Notes: generated by a model from the letters alone, not told the origin. A DNA stretch of 64,000 nucleotides from Adiantum capillus-veneris (GCA_014529385.2 CM043955.1:140666140-140730139); one strand, 5' to 3'. Shown: positions 18,965 through 32,230, counted from the stretch's first letter. Numbers and translations: made by a program.

Positions 18965-20879
18965 GTTATTCATTGCCTCCTCAGCTGTGCAATAATTCAA
19001 ATATATCAAAAACAGTGATGAAATGGGTTATATAGCTTCAGAAGTTTCAGTTCAGCTTTTTGGTGGAGGAAAGTACTCGAGCTACCCTAGCAGATCTTCT
19101 CACTTATAAGGATACTCCGGTTTTGGTTAAAGAAGAGATGGTGCAAAAGAAGAAAGTCGGGACTCTTGCCATCCCTAATGCTTCACTCTTATACTTTGAT
19201 GGTTCTTATCAAAGAGGTCATGATGTTGCTTCAGGAGGCATTGTTATTTATGATGCACAAGGGAATCTTATGAGGAAGCAAGGGCTAAAACTTGATGCCA
19301 AAAGTAACAATGAAGCAAAATACATGGCTCTTGAAGGTGGTTTGCATACTTGCTAACAATTGGGAATTAGACGCCTACAAATTAAAGGAGATGCTTTGCT
19401 GGTTGTGAAGCAAGTGTTGGGAGTATGAAAGAATAAGAACCCTAAACTAAAAAATTTATGCTGCAAAGTGAAAGCATTGCTCAAAAAGCTTGAAGCATGG
19501 AGTTTGCAGCTTATTGAGAGGTCTGTAAATGAAGAAGCTCATGATGCTGCCCAAGAGATGATCACTTGTGTGTTTGTGGTAAAAGCAGATGCCCCCTTAT
19601 ATCATGGGAGGGAAATCTTATCAAAGGAAGTGGATTTTCTATTGACATCTATTCTACCTGAAGGTTTGCCTTCTTCTAAAAAGTATGCATTCATAAGGAA
19701 AGCCAGGAAATACAAAATGCTTGATGATGTGCTTTACATGAAACGAGATGATTTGGTTTTGTGTCATGTGCCTTGGAAGGAGGAGATTTATAAAATTTTG
19801 GAAGAAAATCATGAGGGATCTTGTGGAGGCCATTTTTCTATGAAGATCATGTTGCATAAGGTCTTGCAAGAACGTTATATATGGCCGAGTATTCAACGGG
19901 ATGTTACTCATTGGTGCAAGTAATGTTTGCCTTGTCAGAGGATGGGAAAGAGAATTTTGAAGCCTGAGTTGTAGAAGACAATTTTAGCTTTTGATGTGTT
20001 TGAAAAATGGGGTCTTGATGCTATTGGACCCTCACCTATGACTAGCAAGAGAAATGCTTACATTTTGACAGTAGTGGATTATTTATTTAGATGGGCAGAA
20101 GCCAAAGATGTCAAACAGATTACTAGTAAGGAAATGGGAAAATTTGTTTATGAGTATATATGTTGCAAATTTGATGTGCCATAGAGCTACTTTTGGATAG
20201 AGGACCATGATTTAGAGGAGAGCTATTTGATTTCTTATGCGAAAAGCTCAATATAAAACATAGGTATAGTTCTTCCTATTATCTACAATGCAATGGTCTT
20301 AATGAAAGGTTCAATGGAGAGTTGGTAAAGATCTTGACAAAGATGACTCAGACACATGGGAAGACTTGGGATTCAGAGTTTCCTTGTGCATTGTGAGCCT
20401 ACATAACTGCTATCAAGACGAGCACACAGGATTTTCCCCTTACCACTTGGTTTATGGCAAGGAAGCTTTATTGCCAATTGAAGTGGAAATTCCTGCTCTC
20501 AAGTTATTGTCATTGGAAGATGAGGAGCAAACAAATGCATGGAAAAAAAGGTTATTGGATTTACAATGCTTGCAATTGGATAGAGTTTTAGCTTTGGGTT
20601 AGTATGAGGAAGTGTCAAGAAAGGCTTAGCTAAAAGCCAATGAATGCGTAGAGGATAAGAAAATTGAAAAGGGTGATTTGGTGTTGCGATACAATAGTAA
20701 GTTGCACAATACCTTTCAAAAGAAGTTTCAAATCAAATGGGAAGGTCCTTTTATTGTTCTGAATAAATTTGAAAATGGCACATATCAGTTGGCAGACTTA
20801 AATGGTGCAAAACATAAATATCGTGTCAATGGTTATAGATTGAAGAAATATCTGGCACGTTTGACGGAATGCTATTAAT
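18965..20879 (+). pseudogene. gypsy I RNase H, integrase and GPF module
   Basis: Coding resumes at about 18,970 (MKWVI, stop, LQKFQFSFLVEEST). 19,060-19,356 is an RNase H domain (LLYFDGSYQRG, SNNEAKYMALEGGL). 19,468-19,923 has the integrase zinc region (NHEGSCGGHFS, then WCK, stop, CLPCQR). The catalytic core follows: WGLDAIGPS (first Asp), DRGP (second Asp, followed by a TGA) and NGLNERFNGE (Glu). 20,678-20,878 ends with a GPY/F-type module, KWEGPFIVLNKFENGTYQL. In-frame stops at 19,921, 20,182, 20,206 and elsewhere disable it. The domain order continues 4,727-6,111, which it joins across the inserted DNA element. Confidence 0.88.
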
Positions 20880-21009
20880 AGAAGGAGACAAATGTGGAGA
20901 CATCTAAAAATGAGGATGAGGTTTCTGGGGATGAAATGCAGCAGTTGTTCACCCTAGACACCTCTGCTTGTCATGAATGATCAAGCAAGTGAGGGTGGTT
21001 GGCAAGCTA

Positions 21010-21470
21010 TGTCAGGCATTTTTTGGATGAAGATAAATTCATTGATCCATGCTAAAAATCTTGCTCACCAGCTTGGAGTACATATATGTACATAATGCTT
21101 TGAATTTTTAGAGTGCTCTTGTAAAATTATGTATAAAGGCTTGGTTCTGCTTAGTCATTTGCAAGAGTTTTGGATTGGTCAAACTTCTAAAATATGGTTT
21201 TCAATGAGTATTTTTAGTCATGCTTGATAGCCAATGAATCGGACTCATACATCATGTGTTACATGCATTTGAAATGGGCGGTTCCTTACTTAGAAAGTGG
21301 GTGCAGATGCAGGCGTGGAGAGGCAAGTGGGCCAATTTCTTGGATTTAATTAGAAAAGGTGTGGTCGAGGATTTCTGGAAATAGCCGAAGTGATAAGCTC
21401 CAAGCCGGGCTTTACAGCGTCGCATTCGGTGCTCAAAGTCACCTGCCACGCCTCCGCCAAGATTTCTCGA
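21010..21470 (+). mobile_element. 3' LTR of gypsy I, truncated
   Basis: It begins TGTCAGGCATTTTTTGGATG right after a purine-rich AGTGAGGGTGG stretch and aligns with 1,914-2,375, with scattered substitutions and small indels. Similarity stops at about 21,470, so the rest of the LTR is missing. 21,471-21,834 is a purine-rich segment without recognised content that separates it from the copia LTR. Confidence 0.75.
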
Positions 21471-21834
21471 TGCGAGGAGAAAAACAAGAAATTCAAAGGC
21501 TTAAGTGCGGAGGTGGGAGGATGGTGCCAAGTGGAAATGGAGTAATCCCACATGGGGGAGAGAAAGTGGAAATTGGAGGGTATAAGGGGGGAGTAGGCAC
21601 CCCCTAAGGTTGTATCAAAGGCGCAAATGGAGCTTCCTTGCCTTGCTAATGGGGGCTCGTGGGTGTTGGGGGAGAGAGATGGTGCCCATTGTCAGTTCCC
21701 ACCAGCTGGCCAAGCACCTGGGGTTCTTTTTGGTCCACTGGACACCTCCCTTCCCCACTTTCCTTGGTCAAAAAGTGACCGACATGCCATTTTCTACCCA
21801 AATTAAGCCCAAAATGGTCCAATTAAAAGGTGAC

Positions 21835-22061
21835 TGTTGGAATTACGGTTGCAGAGAAACACACACAGCTTGGAGAAGACGAAGGAAGCCCAAGGCACAC
21901 AATAGAGAGTGTGTTACTTAGTGTGCAATGGAAAGATAGATAGCCCTAGAGTGATGGGCGTATATTCAATGCACGGGGGAAAAAACCTCCTAAAGAGGGA
22001 AAAAATGCCCCGGCGGTCCTAGTGTGTTCACACACATCACTACCACATGTATATGGTAACA
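21835..22061 (-). mobile_element. Copia A 3' LTR
   Basis: 227 bp, TGTTGGAATT...GGTAACA on the + strand, so TGTT...AACA on the element strand. A polypurine tract (complement of AAATCCCCCCTGG, 22,062-22,072) adjoins its inner side, as expected for a 3' LTR. It closely matches 26,738-26,961. Confidence 0.85.
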
Positions 22062-22136
22062 AATCCCCCCTGGAGTGATGCGGTGAACGAGAGCTGGCAC
22101 ATGAGTAAAGGGAAGTGCCATGCCATGAGGACATGA

Positions 22137-25100
22137 TCAGTCCACAAAGGGGAGTAAGCCCAAAGCTTTGCGGAAAGCTTCAAGCTTCTCACGAGACAAT
22201 GCCTTTGTGAAAAGATCTGCAAGGTTGTCCTGTGTTGGCACATAAGCCAAGCTGATCTCTCCTGCTGAGAGCCTCTCCCTGACATAGTGGTAATGCACCT
22301 CAATGTGCTTTGTGCGAGCATGAAAAACTGGGTTCCTCGCAACTGCCAATGCGCTCTGACTGTCAGTGTAGATAGTGTTGGCAGTGTCCTGTCCAACACC
22401 CAAGTCAGCCATAAGGCGTCTGAGCCATACACACTCAATCGTAGCTGTGAAGACTACCCTGTACTCAGCCTCACAACTTGAAGTGGCCACAATAGGTTGC
22501 TTCTTGCTCAACCATGATATACATGAACTGCCAAGCATGAAACAAAAACCACTTGTGGACACTCGCGTGTCAAAACAACCAGCCCAATCTGAGTCCGAAA
22601 AAGCATGTAAGTCTGGCGGCAATGATCCCCCCTTGGGATAAAACAAGCCAAGATGTAAAGTGCCACTAAGGTAGCGGAAAATCCTCTTGACAGCCTGCCA
22701 ATGCTTAGACCCTGGGCTATGCATAAATCTGCTGACCTGCGAGACTGCAAACTGAATATCTGGCCTCGTGTTGCATACATAAATGAGGCAGCCAACAGCA
22801 GTTTGGTAAAGAGTGACATCAGCAGGATCGCCAGCATCATGTAGACTCAACTTCAAACCTGTTTCCATGGGAGTGGCAATAGGTTTGCAATCCTCAAGTC
22901 CAAACTTACATAGCAATGTCTCTATGTAACTTTTCTGACACAAGGCAATACCACCATCACACTGCTTAAACTGTATACCCAAGTAATGATGCAACAGCCC
23001 CAAATCTTTCATCTTGAAAGTAGCATTCAAATCAGCCTTAAATTCAGCAATATGTCTCTCATTTGGTCCAGTGATCAGCAAATCATCAACATAAAGAACC
23101 ACAATGAGAAATACATCATCCTCACGCTTTACATACAATGTGCTTTTTGTTGGACTGTTACGAAAGCCTCGTTTAACCAAATGAGTGTCAGCTTTCTCAT
23201 ACCAAGCACGAGGAGATTGCTTCAACCCATACAAAGCCTTCTTACATTTGCACACTTTGTCCTCTTGTCCTTTTATGACAAAACCGCGAGGCTGCGTTAC
23301 ATAAACTTCCTCAAATATGTCACCATTCAAGAAAGCAGTAACAATGTCTGATTGATGTACATCCCAACCAAAATGAGCTGCCAATGCACATAGAAAACGC
23401 ACAGTAGTCATACGACAAGTGGGAGCAAAAGTCTCTTCATAATCTATGCCTTTTTGTTGTGCATAACCCTTTGCAACAAGTCGAGCCTTATGGCGATCGA
23501 TCTCACCATCCGGCTTGCGTTTCAACTTGTAAACCCACTTCGTACCAATGGCCTTTTTGCCAGGAGGAAAATCACATAAAGTCCATGTGTCATTCTCTAT
23601 AAGTGCATCATATTCTGATTTAATGGCAGCAATCCAATTTTCTGAATTTTGTGCTTCATCAAAAGACAGAGGCTCCTCAACATCATGTAAACTAGACACA
23701 ACCAAAGCATAACAATCTGATGCCTAAGATGCATGGCGAGAGCCTGAACGAGTACGACTAGATAAAGGTGCATCCAATTTACTGTCACGCAAAGTGTGCA
23801 CCAGCCATTTTGGCATACCTCTAGCCTGCTCATTTTCAGCCCTTTCCTCATCAAGTACATCATGTACATCTGCATCAGTGATAGGCTATTCTAAAACATT
23901 TTCAGAAACCCCCATAGGCTGTACATTTGCCTCATTGGAACTTACATTCGTATTTCCACCACTGAAAAGAGGCAACAAAGTGTCATAAATGTCCTGTGAG
24001 CTTACATTACTGTCTCTAGTACATGACAACAAGGGCTGAACAGAATCTTCCACAAACACTACATCCTGTGAAACCAGAATACGTTTTGTTTGCGGATGAT
24101 ACAACCTGTAACCTTTGCTTTCAGCACTATAACCAACAAAAATACATTTGACAGCCTTATCATCCAATTTTCTGCGCTGCACTTGTGGCACCAAAGCATA
24201 TGCCAAACAGCCAAAAACACGCATGTGCTCAATAGAAGGCTTTCTATCATGCCATGCTTCATATGGAGTAATAGACTGCAAAGCTTTCGTAGGACACCTG
24301 TTAAGTACATAAGTGGCACACATGATGGCCTCAAGCCAAAAAGAATGCGGCAAAGCTTGACTTTTGACCATACATCGTGCCATTTCCGTTAGTGACCTGT
24401 TTTTCCTTTCAGCAACACCATTTTGCTGAGGTGTATAAGGCACTGTACATTGGTGTTTTATCCCACGACTAGCCAGAAATGCATTAAATTCATGAGACAT
24501 ATACTCCCCCCCTCGATCGGAACGGAGGGTGCCCATAGTACATTTTGAGACATTTTCAGCCATAGCCAAAAATTGTTTGAAGCACATAAAAACTTCGGAC
24601 GTCGCTTTAAGCGGAAATACCCATGCATGCCTGGAGTAATCATCAATGAAAGTCACGAAGTACAGGTAATTGCCCAAGGATGGAGTTTGCATGGGCCCAC
24701 AAACATCACTATGCACAAGCTGCAACCTGCATGTGGCCCTAACTGAACCATCCTTTGGAAACTTAGAACGCTGCATTTTACCCAGAATACAGCCTTCACA
24801 AACATGTTTGACAGGTGCTTCAAGAGGCGGCAAAGAAGCAACCATATCAGATTTCTGCAAACGCAGCAAACTGGCAAAATTCAGATGACCAAAACGTGCA
24901 TGCCAAAGTTTTGCATCTGAAATATCCCTTGAATCTGCAACAGCATTTGCAAAATTTTGTCCACACTTGCCATACAAAGTGAGCTTATACAGCCCACGAC
25001 ACAAAAGCCCAGATGCAACAATTTCATCACCAAAACTGAGATCATGAACTGTACATCTGTCATCCACAAATTTGACTACAAGTCCAAGTCTAGCAAGTGC

Positions 25101-26423
25101 GGATACAGACAAGAGATTCTTCTTGATCCTAGGTACATAAAGTGCATCAACAAGTGTGAAGGAACTGCCATTAGCAGCAGTGAGCACAATCTTTCCAACT
25201 CCGTGAACTGGATAAGAGGCGTTGTTGGCACAAGTGACTGAATTCCCATGAGGGACAGACTCGAGAGAGGTAAACAATTCACGATGTGAGGTAATGTGCT
25301 TTGTAGCACCACTATCGAAATACCACACATGTGAATCTGCAGCAACTGACAAGCATGCATCATGGACAGCAGGATTGTAAGTGCACTCTGCGCTAAAAGC
25401 CCATTCTGCATCAACATGAGCATCACAATCTCCTTTCATAGAAGACTCAACAATGGCTGCATTTGAAGTGGAACCAGCATTTGCAGTGGAACCACCCTCT
25501 TTCTTCTTAGCCTCTTTGGCCTTCAACTTAGGACACGACTTGATCAAGTGATCATTGGCTTTACAATAATGGCAACGCATCTTCTTTTTTCCCTTATCAC
25601 CAGAATTGCCAGACGAAGTGCTGCCAGCAGAAGCATTAGGAACAGAATTTTTGCCACTCGCAGCAGAACCATAAGAAGTGGCTGCATTACTGTTACCACC
25701 CTTTCTTTGAGAAGCAATAAAAGCCTGTTCAGCTGCACGCTGCCTAGTCCTGTTTTTTCTAGAAAGTGACTCTTGCAACAGCAATGTGCATAATGCATCA
25801 AACTTGACAACTTCAGGATTTCCTTGGGTCATGAGTCTCCAAGTACTAGCAAAAGTCTGGTAGGAATCTGGTAAGGCATCAAGAACAGTTTGCACAAGGG
25901 AACTGTCCGAAATGACTTCACCTGCAGAAATGAGTTGCTCATTGATATCCTTGACACTAGCAAGGAAAGTGTCCATATCATCTTCCTCATGCATAATCTT
26001 CGACTCTAGATCTTTACGCAGCAAAGCAATTTTAGCCTCATTGCGGCTTGCATAAACACCTGCTAGAATATCCCAAGCTTGTTTTGCAGATTTTGCTGAA
26101 CGGATGTGAGGAATAATGGTGCGCTTCACAGACAACGCAATCAATGCATGAGCCTGCGCATCCTTAACATCCCAATGAGCTTGTTCTACCGTAGGCAAAA
26201 CAACTCTAACAGCTGCAATCCTTGCAGCAAGACCTGCAACATCCTCAACATCACCTACATCTTCAGAACCAGGACGTACATCAATGCCCTGCACAATGTT
26301 CCAGACACCTTTTGACACAAGAACATGTTGCATCATATAAGCCCACATAGGGTAGTTGTCCCCATCCAACCTGTCCTCAGTAGCAAACATCTTGAACACA
26401 TCTGTGTTGTTGTTGTCAGCCAT
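22137..26423 (-). pseudogene. Copia A Gag-Pol polyprotein, broken only by two in-frame stops
   Basis: The start MADNNN at 26,423 has an ACCATGG context. Residue numbers here count from an upstream Met at 26,483. Domains in order: gag; CCHC knuckle CHYCKANDHLIKSC (about 304-317); protease FDSGATKHIT (about 389); integrase zinc region with LWHARFGHLN and CEGC; integrase core with VHSDVCGP (D593), LRSDRGGEY (D656) and GVAERKN (E692); RT with FAPTCRMTTVRFLCALAAHF and YVDDLL; RNase H with SDSDWAG, SSCEAEY and YTDSQSAL. TAG codons at 23,886-23,888 and 23,724-23,726 lie in one unbroken frame; copia B has sense codons at both places. All catalytic boxes are intact, so this is a young but silenced copy. 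Confidence 0.93.
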
Positions 26424-26737
26424 GGTAAATGCTGCACCTGATGTGAAAACTGCCCAAAAATAGGAGAAATGGAGCGGGAACAACTTGTGCTATATAGCAC
26501 AAACCGTAGAAGACTATAAGGCACCTGTTATGCAGAAAACGGCACTGACAGAAAATCTGCACAAAATGACGAAATAGCCTGTGCAGTACTGCCTGTAGTG
26601 GAAACGGAGGCCGAAATGAGCCCAAATCAAAATTCTGAGCACTTTAGATGGTGAAATCACTTTAGATGCATACACCCAAAAGCGTAATTTTCTCGTTGCA
26701 CCCCTGCAATCCACTGATGTAATTTTAGGTATACCTT

Positions 26738-26961
26738 TGTTGGAATTAGGGTTGCAGAGAAACGCACACAGCTTGGAGAAGATGAAGGAAGCTCAAGGCA
26801 CACAATAGACAGTGTGTTACTTAGTGTGAAATGGAAAGATAGATAGCCCTAGAGTGATGGGCTATATACAATGCTCGAGGGAAAAACCCTCCTAAAGAGG
26901 GAAAAAATGCCCCGGCGGTCCTAGTGTGTTCACACATCACTACCACATGTATATGGCAACA
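26738..26961 (-). mobile_element. Copia LTR shared by copies A and B
   Basis: 224 bp. On the element strand it is the 5' LTR of copia A (gag starts about 315 bases further) and at the same time the 3' LTR of copia B, whose RNase H end and polypurine tract adjoin its other side. The primer-binding region next to it reads AAGGTATACC and is not the usual initiator-Met type. Length and ends match 21,835-22,061. Confidence 0.85.
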
Positions 26962-27036
26962 AATCCCCCCTGGAGTGATGCGGTGAACGAGAGCTGGCAC
27001 ATGAGTAAAGGGAAGTGCCATGCCCTGAGGACATGA

Positions 27037-29778
27037 TCAGTCCACAAAGGGGAGTAAGTCCAAAGATTTCCGGAAAGCTTCAAGCTTCTCACGAGAGAAT
27101 GCCTTTGTGAAAAGATCTGCAAGGTTGTCCTGTGTTGGCTTATAAGCCAAGATGATCTCTCCTGTTGAGAGCCTCTCCCTGATATAGTGGTAATGCACCT
27201 CAATGTGCTTTGTGCGAGCATGAAGAACTGGGTTCCTCGCAACTGCTAATGCGCTCTCACTGTTAGTGTAGATAGTGTTGGTAGTGTCATGTCCAACACC
27301 CAAATCAGCCATAAGGCGTCTGAGCCATACACACTCAACCGTAGCTGTGAAGACTTCCATGTACTCAGCCTCACAACTCGAAGTGGCCACAATAGGTTGC
27401 TTCTTGCTCAACCATGATATACATGAACTGCCAAGCACGAAACAAAAACCACTTGTGGACACTCGCGTGTCAAAACAACCAGCCCAACTTGAGTCCGAAA
27501 AAGCATGTAAGTCTGGCGGCAATGATCCCCCCTTGAGATAAAACAAGCCAAGATGTAAAGTGCCACTAAGGTAGCGGAAAATCCTCTTGACAGCCTGCCA
27601 ATGCTTAGACCCTGGGCTATGCATAAATTTGCTGACCTGTGAGACTGCAAAGTCAATATCCGGCCTCGCGCTGCATACATAAATGAGGCAGCCAATAGCA
27701 GTTTTATAAAGAGTGACATCAGCAGGATCGCCAGCATCATGTAGACTCAACTTCAAACCTGTTTCCATGGGAGTGGCAATAGGTTTGCAATCCTCAAGTC
27801 CAAACTTACATAGCAATGTCTCTATGTAACTTTTTTGACACAAGGCAATACCACCATCACACTGCTTAAACTGTATACCCAAGTAATGATGCAACAGCCC
27901 CAAATCTTTCATCTTGAAAGTAGAATTCAAATCAGCCTTAAATTCAGCAATATGTCTCTCATTTGGTCCAGTGATCAGCAAATCATTGACATAAAGAACC
28001 ACAATGAGAAATACATCACCCTCACGCTTTACATACAATGTGCTTTCTGTTGGACTGTTACGAAAGCCTCGTTTGACCAAATGAGTGTCAGCTTTCTCAT
28101 ACCAAGCATGAGCAGATTGCCTCAATCCATACAAATCCTTCTTACATCTGCACAGTTTGTCCTCTTGTCCTTTTATGACAAAACCGCGAGGTTGCATTAC
28201 ATAAACTTCCTCAAATATGTCACCATTCAAGAAAGTAGTAACAATGTCTGATTGATGTACATCCCAACCAAAATGAGTTGCCAATGCACATAGAAAACAC
28301 ACAGTAGTCATACGAGAAGTGGGAGCAAAAGTCTCTTCATAATCTATGCCTTTTTTTTGTGCATAACCCTTTGCAACAAGTCGAGCCTTATTGGCAATTG
28401 ATCTCACTATCCGGCTTGCGTTTCAACTTGTAAACCCACTTCGTACCAATGGCCTTTTTGCCAAGAGGCAAATCAAATAAAGTCCATGTGTCATTTTCAA
28501 TAAGTGCATCATATTCTGATTGCATGGTAGCAATCCAATTTTTTGAATTCCGTGCTTCATCAAAAGACAGAGGCTCCTCAAGATCATGTAAGCTAGACAC
28601 AGCCAAAGCATAACAATCTGATGCATAAGATGCATGGCGAGAGCCTGAATGAGTACTACTAGACCAAGGTGCATCCAATTTACTGTCAAGCAAAGTGTGC
28701 ACCAGCCATTTTGGCATACCTCTAGCCTGCTCATTTTCAACCCTTTCCTCATCAAGTACATCATGTACATCTGCATCAGTAATAGACTGATCTGTAACAT
28801 TTTCAGAAACCCCCATAGGCTGTACATTTGCCTCATTGGAACTTACATTCGTATTTCCACCACTGAAAAGAGGCAAAAAAGTGTAATAAATGTCCTTTGA
28901 GCTTACATTACTGTCTCTAGTACATGACATCAAGGGATGAACAGAATCTTTCATAAACACTACATCCCGTGAAACCAGAATACGTTTTGTTTGCTGATGA
29001 TACAACCTTTTATCTTTGCTTTCAGCACTATAACCAACAAAAATACATTTGACAGCCTTATCATCCAATTTTATGCGTTGTGTTTGTGGCACCAAAGCAT
29101 ATGCCAAACAGCCAAAAACACGCATGTGCTCAATAGAAGGCTTTCTATCATGCCATGATTCATATGGAGTAATAGACTACAAAGCTTCTGTAGGACACAT
29201 GTTTAGTACATAAGTCGCACACATGATGGCCTCAAGCCAAAAAGAATGCGACAAAGCTTGACTTTTGACCATACATCGTGCCATTTCCGTAAGTGACCTA
29301 TTTTTCCTCTCAGCAACACCATTTTGCTAAGGTGTATAAGGCACTGTACATTGTGTTTTATCCCATGACTAGCCAGAAATACATTGAATTAATGAGACAT
29401 ATACTCCGCCCCTCGATCGAAACGGAGGGTGCCCATAGTATATTTCGAGACATATTCAGCCATAGCCAGAAATTGTTTGAAGCACATAAAAACTTCGGAC
29501 TTCGCTTTAAGCAAAAATACCCATGCATTCCTGGAGCAATCATCAATGAAAGTCACGAAGTAAAGGTAATTGCCCAAGGACAAAGTTTGCATGGGCCGAC
29601 AAACATCACGATGCACAAGCTGCAACCTGCATATGGCCTGAACTAAACCTTCCTTTGGAAACTTACAACACTGCATCCCTTCACAAACATGTTTGACAGG
29701 GGCATCAAGAGGTGGCAAAGAAGCAACCATATCAGATTTTTGCAAACGCAACAAACCTGGCAAAATTCAGATGACCAA
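27037..29778 (-). pseudogene. Copia B integrase-RT-RNase H, 5' truncated and mutated
   Basis: It aligns with copia A from the integrase zinc region (SDMVASLPPLDAPVKHVCEG near 29,720) to the C-terminal LLPFVD at 27,037, and stops aligning at about 29,778. Three blocks in different frames remain: 29,763-29,389, 29,125-28,388 and 28,407-27,037. The catalytic RT box is YVND instead of YVDD; the RNase H boxes are SDSSWAG and YTNSESAL instead of SDSDWAG and YTDSQSAL. Gag, protease and 5' LTR are absent. It cannot have moved by its own enzymes since these changes. Confidence 0.92.
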
Positions 29779-29940
29779 ATATGATACCAACGTAATGGAA
29801 ATGGCCTATGAACTTTGAGAATAGTGGAATTAAGAAAATTAGAGTGAGAATTTTTGTGAGATCACTTTGAAAACATAGAGGGTGAACTTAATTGATGGTA
29901 GCAACGTAAACATAGTACTGAATGCATAAACATAATTATT

Positions 29941-30288
29941 TATTTTTATGCATCTAAACTCTCATTGGACCCCTTTAAAGCCTATCCAATAGGATTCAAG
30001 CACATCATGAGGGCCATATGTGGAGGATTATGACATGTGTCTTTTATGCTTCTTAAGTCATTTGGTTTAAATTGAACACTTCAAGCACTTATTCAATTAA
30101 GCATGGAAACCATTTATTTTTATGCATCTAAACTCTCATTGGACCCCTTTAAAGCCTATCCAATAGGATTCAAGCACATCATGAGGGCCATATGTGGAGG
30201 ATTTTGACATGTGTCTTTTATGCTTCTTAAGTCATTTGGTTTGAATTGAACACTTCAAACACTTAGTCAATTAAGCATGGAAACAGTT
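29941..30288. repeat. Tandem duplication, two units of 174 bp
   Basis: Unit 1 is 29,941-30,114 and unit 2 is 30,115-30,288, both starting TATTTTTATGCATCTAAACT, with few differences. A weaker pair follows at 30,588 and 30,679 (TTTTGGACCCCTATTGAGAT, 91 bp apart). 29,779-30,848 contains no gene I can support. Confidence 0.85.
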
Positions 30289-30848
30289 TATGCCGCTTGA
30301 GAGTTTATCTTTGAATTGAACACTTCAAGAACCTTAGTACTTTAAGCATAAAAATCACCCCAAGCTTTGGGCAAGGTTCCCACAACCACCTTAAGAACTT
30401 TAGTTAGAAAACTAACAAGCACTTCATGCTTGGGTAGGATTCCCACCTCAAGGTCAACCCTAGCTTTCCTAAGGTCAAAGGAATTTTTAACACTAACTTT
30501 TGGAGGTCTTTAATGAAGCTAACCCTAAGGTCTTTTAAGCTCCATTAGATTCACATTGCTCTTTGATAGACTACCTCCTTTTGGACCCCTATTGAGATGT
30601 AACCATCTCTCCTCTTGGTCCCTGGCTGAGGTAAATTTAGAAGCACTTATTGCACATTTCTCTCTGGTAGACCGTCTCCTTTTGGACCCCTATTGAGATG
30701 CAACTATTTCTCGTTTTGGTCCCCTGTTGAGATAGGTCTAAAAGCACATATCTATATCCTAACTCTTGTTCCTCTTTTATCTTTCCATATTAAATGATCA
30801 GTTTAATATGAGAAAATCATTTGATAAAGCTACATATTATATTTTATG

Positions 30849-30950
30849 ACACACACACACACACACACACATACTCATACACACACAGACAAATACACAA
30901 ACACACACACACACACACATACACACATATATATATATATGATATGTATG

Positions 30951-31040
<90 letters not shown>

Positions 31041-31181
31041 AACATATGAGAGAGAAAGAGAGGTACACAGAAAAAGAGAGATGTATACACTCGCTCACAC
31101 ACATGAGAAGAATCTAATGCAGAAAAAAAACCAACGGATCTTAGAGATTAATCTGACAAGTCAAACTCAAGATTTGTTACT

Positions 31182-31244
<63 letters not shown>

Positions 31245-31315
31245 GGATGAGAGATGGTGGGTTGCTCCAAGATCCCATAGAGCCAAATAAATGTGTGTAT
31301 GCGTATGCGTGTGTG

Positions 31316-31359
<44 letters not shown>

Positions 31360-31490
31360 TGCTCCTATATAGCCAACTAAAGTGAAATATATATACATAT
31401 ATAAGTTTTCTCCCATCTTCCATACATACATATGCACACACATACACACGTATATATATATCTACACACACACATACATACATATATGTA

Positions 31491-31561
<71 letters not shown>
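30849..31561. repeat. Microsatellite cluster: CA, TA, GA and GT runs
   Basis: (CA)n at about 30,849-30,920, (TA)n at about 30,957-31,036, (GA)n at 31,184-31,233 followed by 13 G, (GA)n at 31,319-31,357, and (TG)n then (AG)n at 31,492-31,561. Long open frames here consist of Ser-Leu, Ile-Tyr or Arg-Glu repeats and are artefacts. Confidence 0.95.
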
Positions 31562-31565
<4 letters not shown>

Positions 31566-31858
31566 GATTAAGAGAGAAGAATGTCTCTTTTCTTTTTCAA
31601 ACAATGATAGGTAGATAAATAATGCCAGAGAGCGTATCCATGCCATTAACAAAGCCCCCTACAATGCACACACACATGGTGCATCAAATATGCCCAATAC
31701 CTAACACAACGCATAGGTGAAAAAAGAGTTAGGTAAGCAGGCATTTTCAGGGCCAATTACTTCAAAGTTTTATCAGAGAAAGTTAACAATGACACTTTAT
31801 ATAGTTTTGTGTATCCCTTTCTAATGAATAATTTTGTATGTGAAGATCCCCTTTTGCT

Positions 31859-31860
<2 letters not shown>

Positions 31861-31942
<82 letters not shown>

Positions 31943-32230
31943 GATAGATAGATTTTATTATCATCCTCGGAGGTCAAATATGACCTATGGGACCAAAGTT
32001 ACATGTGATGTAGTATGTGTATGGTTGATGAGTGACTCTCGATGCTCCAAAATTGTGGCGATGAGAGTCGCAATGGAGAGCCCACACTGTTGCTGGGAGA
32101 GGAAAGTGTGTAGGTCTAAGTCAGTCATGGCTGAAAATGTGAGAGAAGCAAGTTCGGATGTGACCAATAGAGCCAACCTATACCAGAGGCATATTGGTTG
32201 ACATAGCCATTGAGCTCAAGACAGCTAGAT
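31861..32230 (-). mobile_element. Non-LTR retroelement 3' end with (TC)n tail
   Basis: On the minus strand the segment ends GGTCATATTTGACCTCCGAG, then GATGATAATAAAATC, then TATC repeats and a long TC run (31,861-31,937). The same terminal sequence with a TC tail closes the LINE-like fragment at 59,790-60,306, so this is probably another 3' end of the same family. No coding motif is clear in the 300 bases upstream of it. Confidence 0.45.

Noticed and set aside
30821-31652. Long open frames of Ser-Leu, Ile-Tyr, Arg-Glu or Cys-Val repeats
   Set aside because: They are translations of GA, TA and CA microsatellites; frames are open in several phases and both strands.
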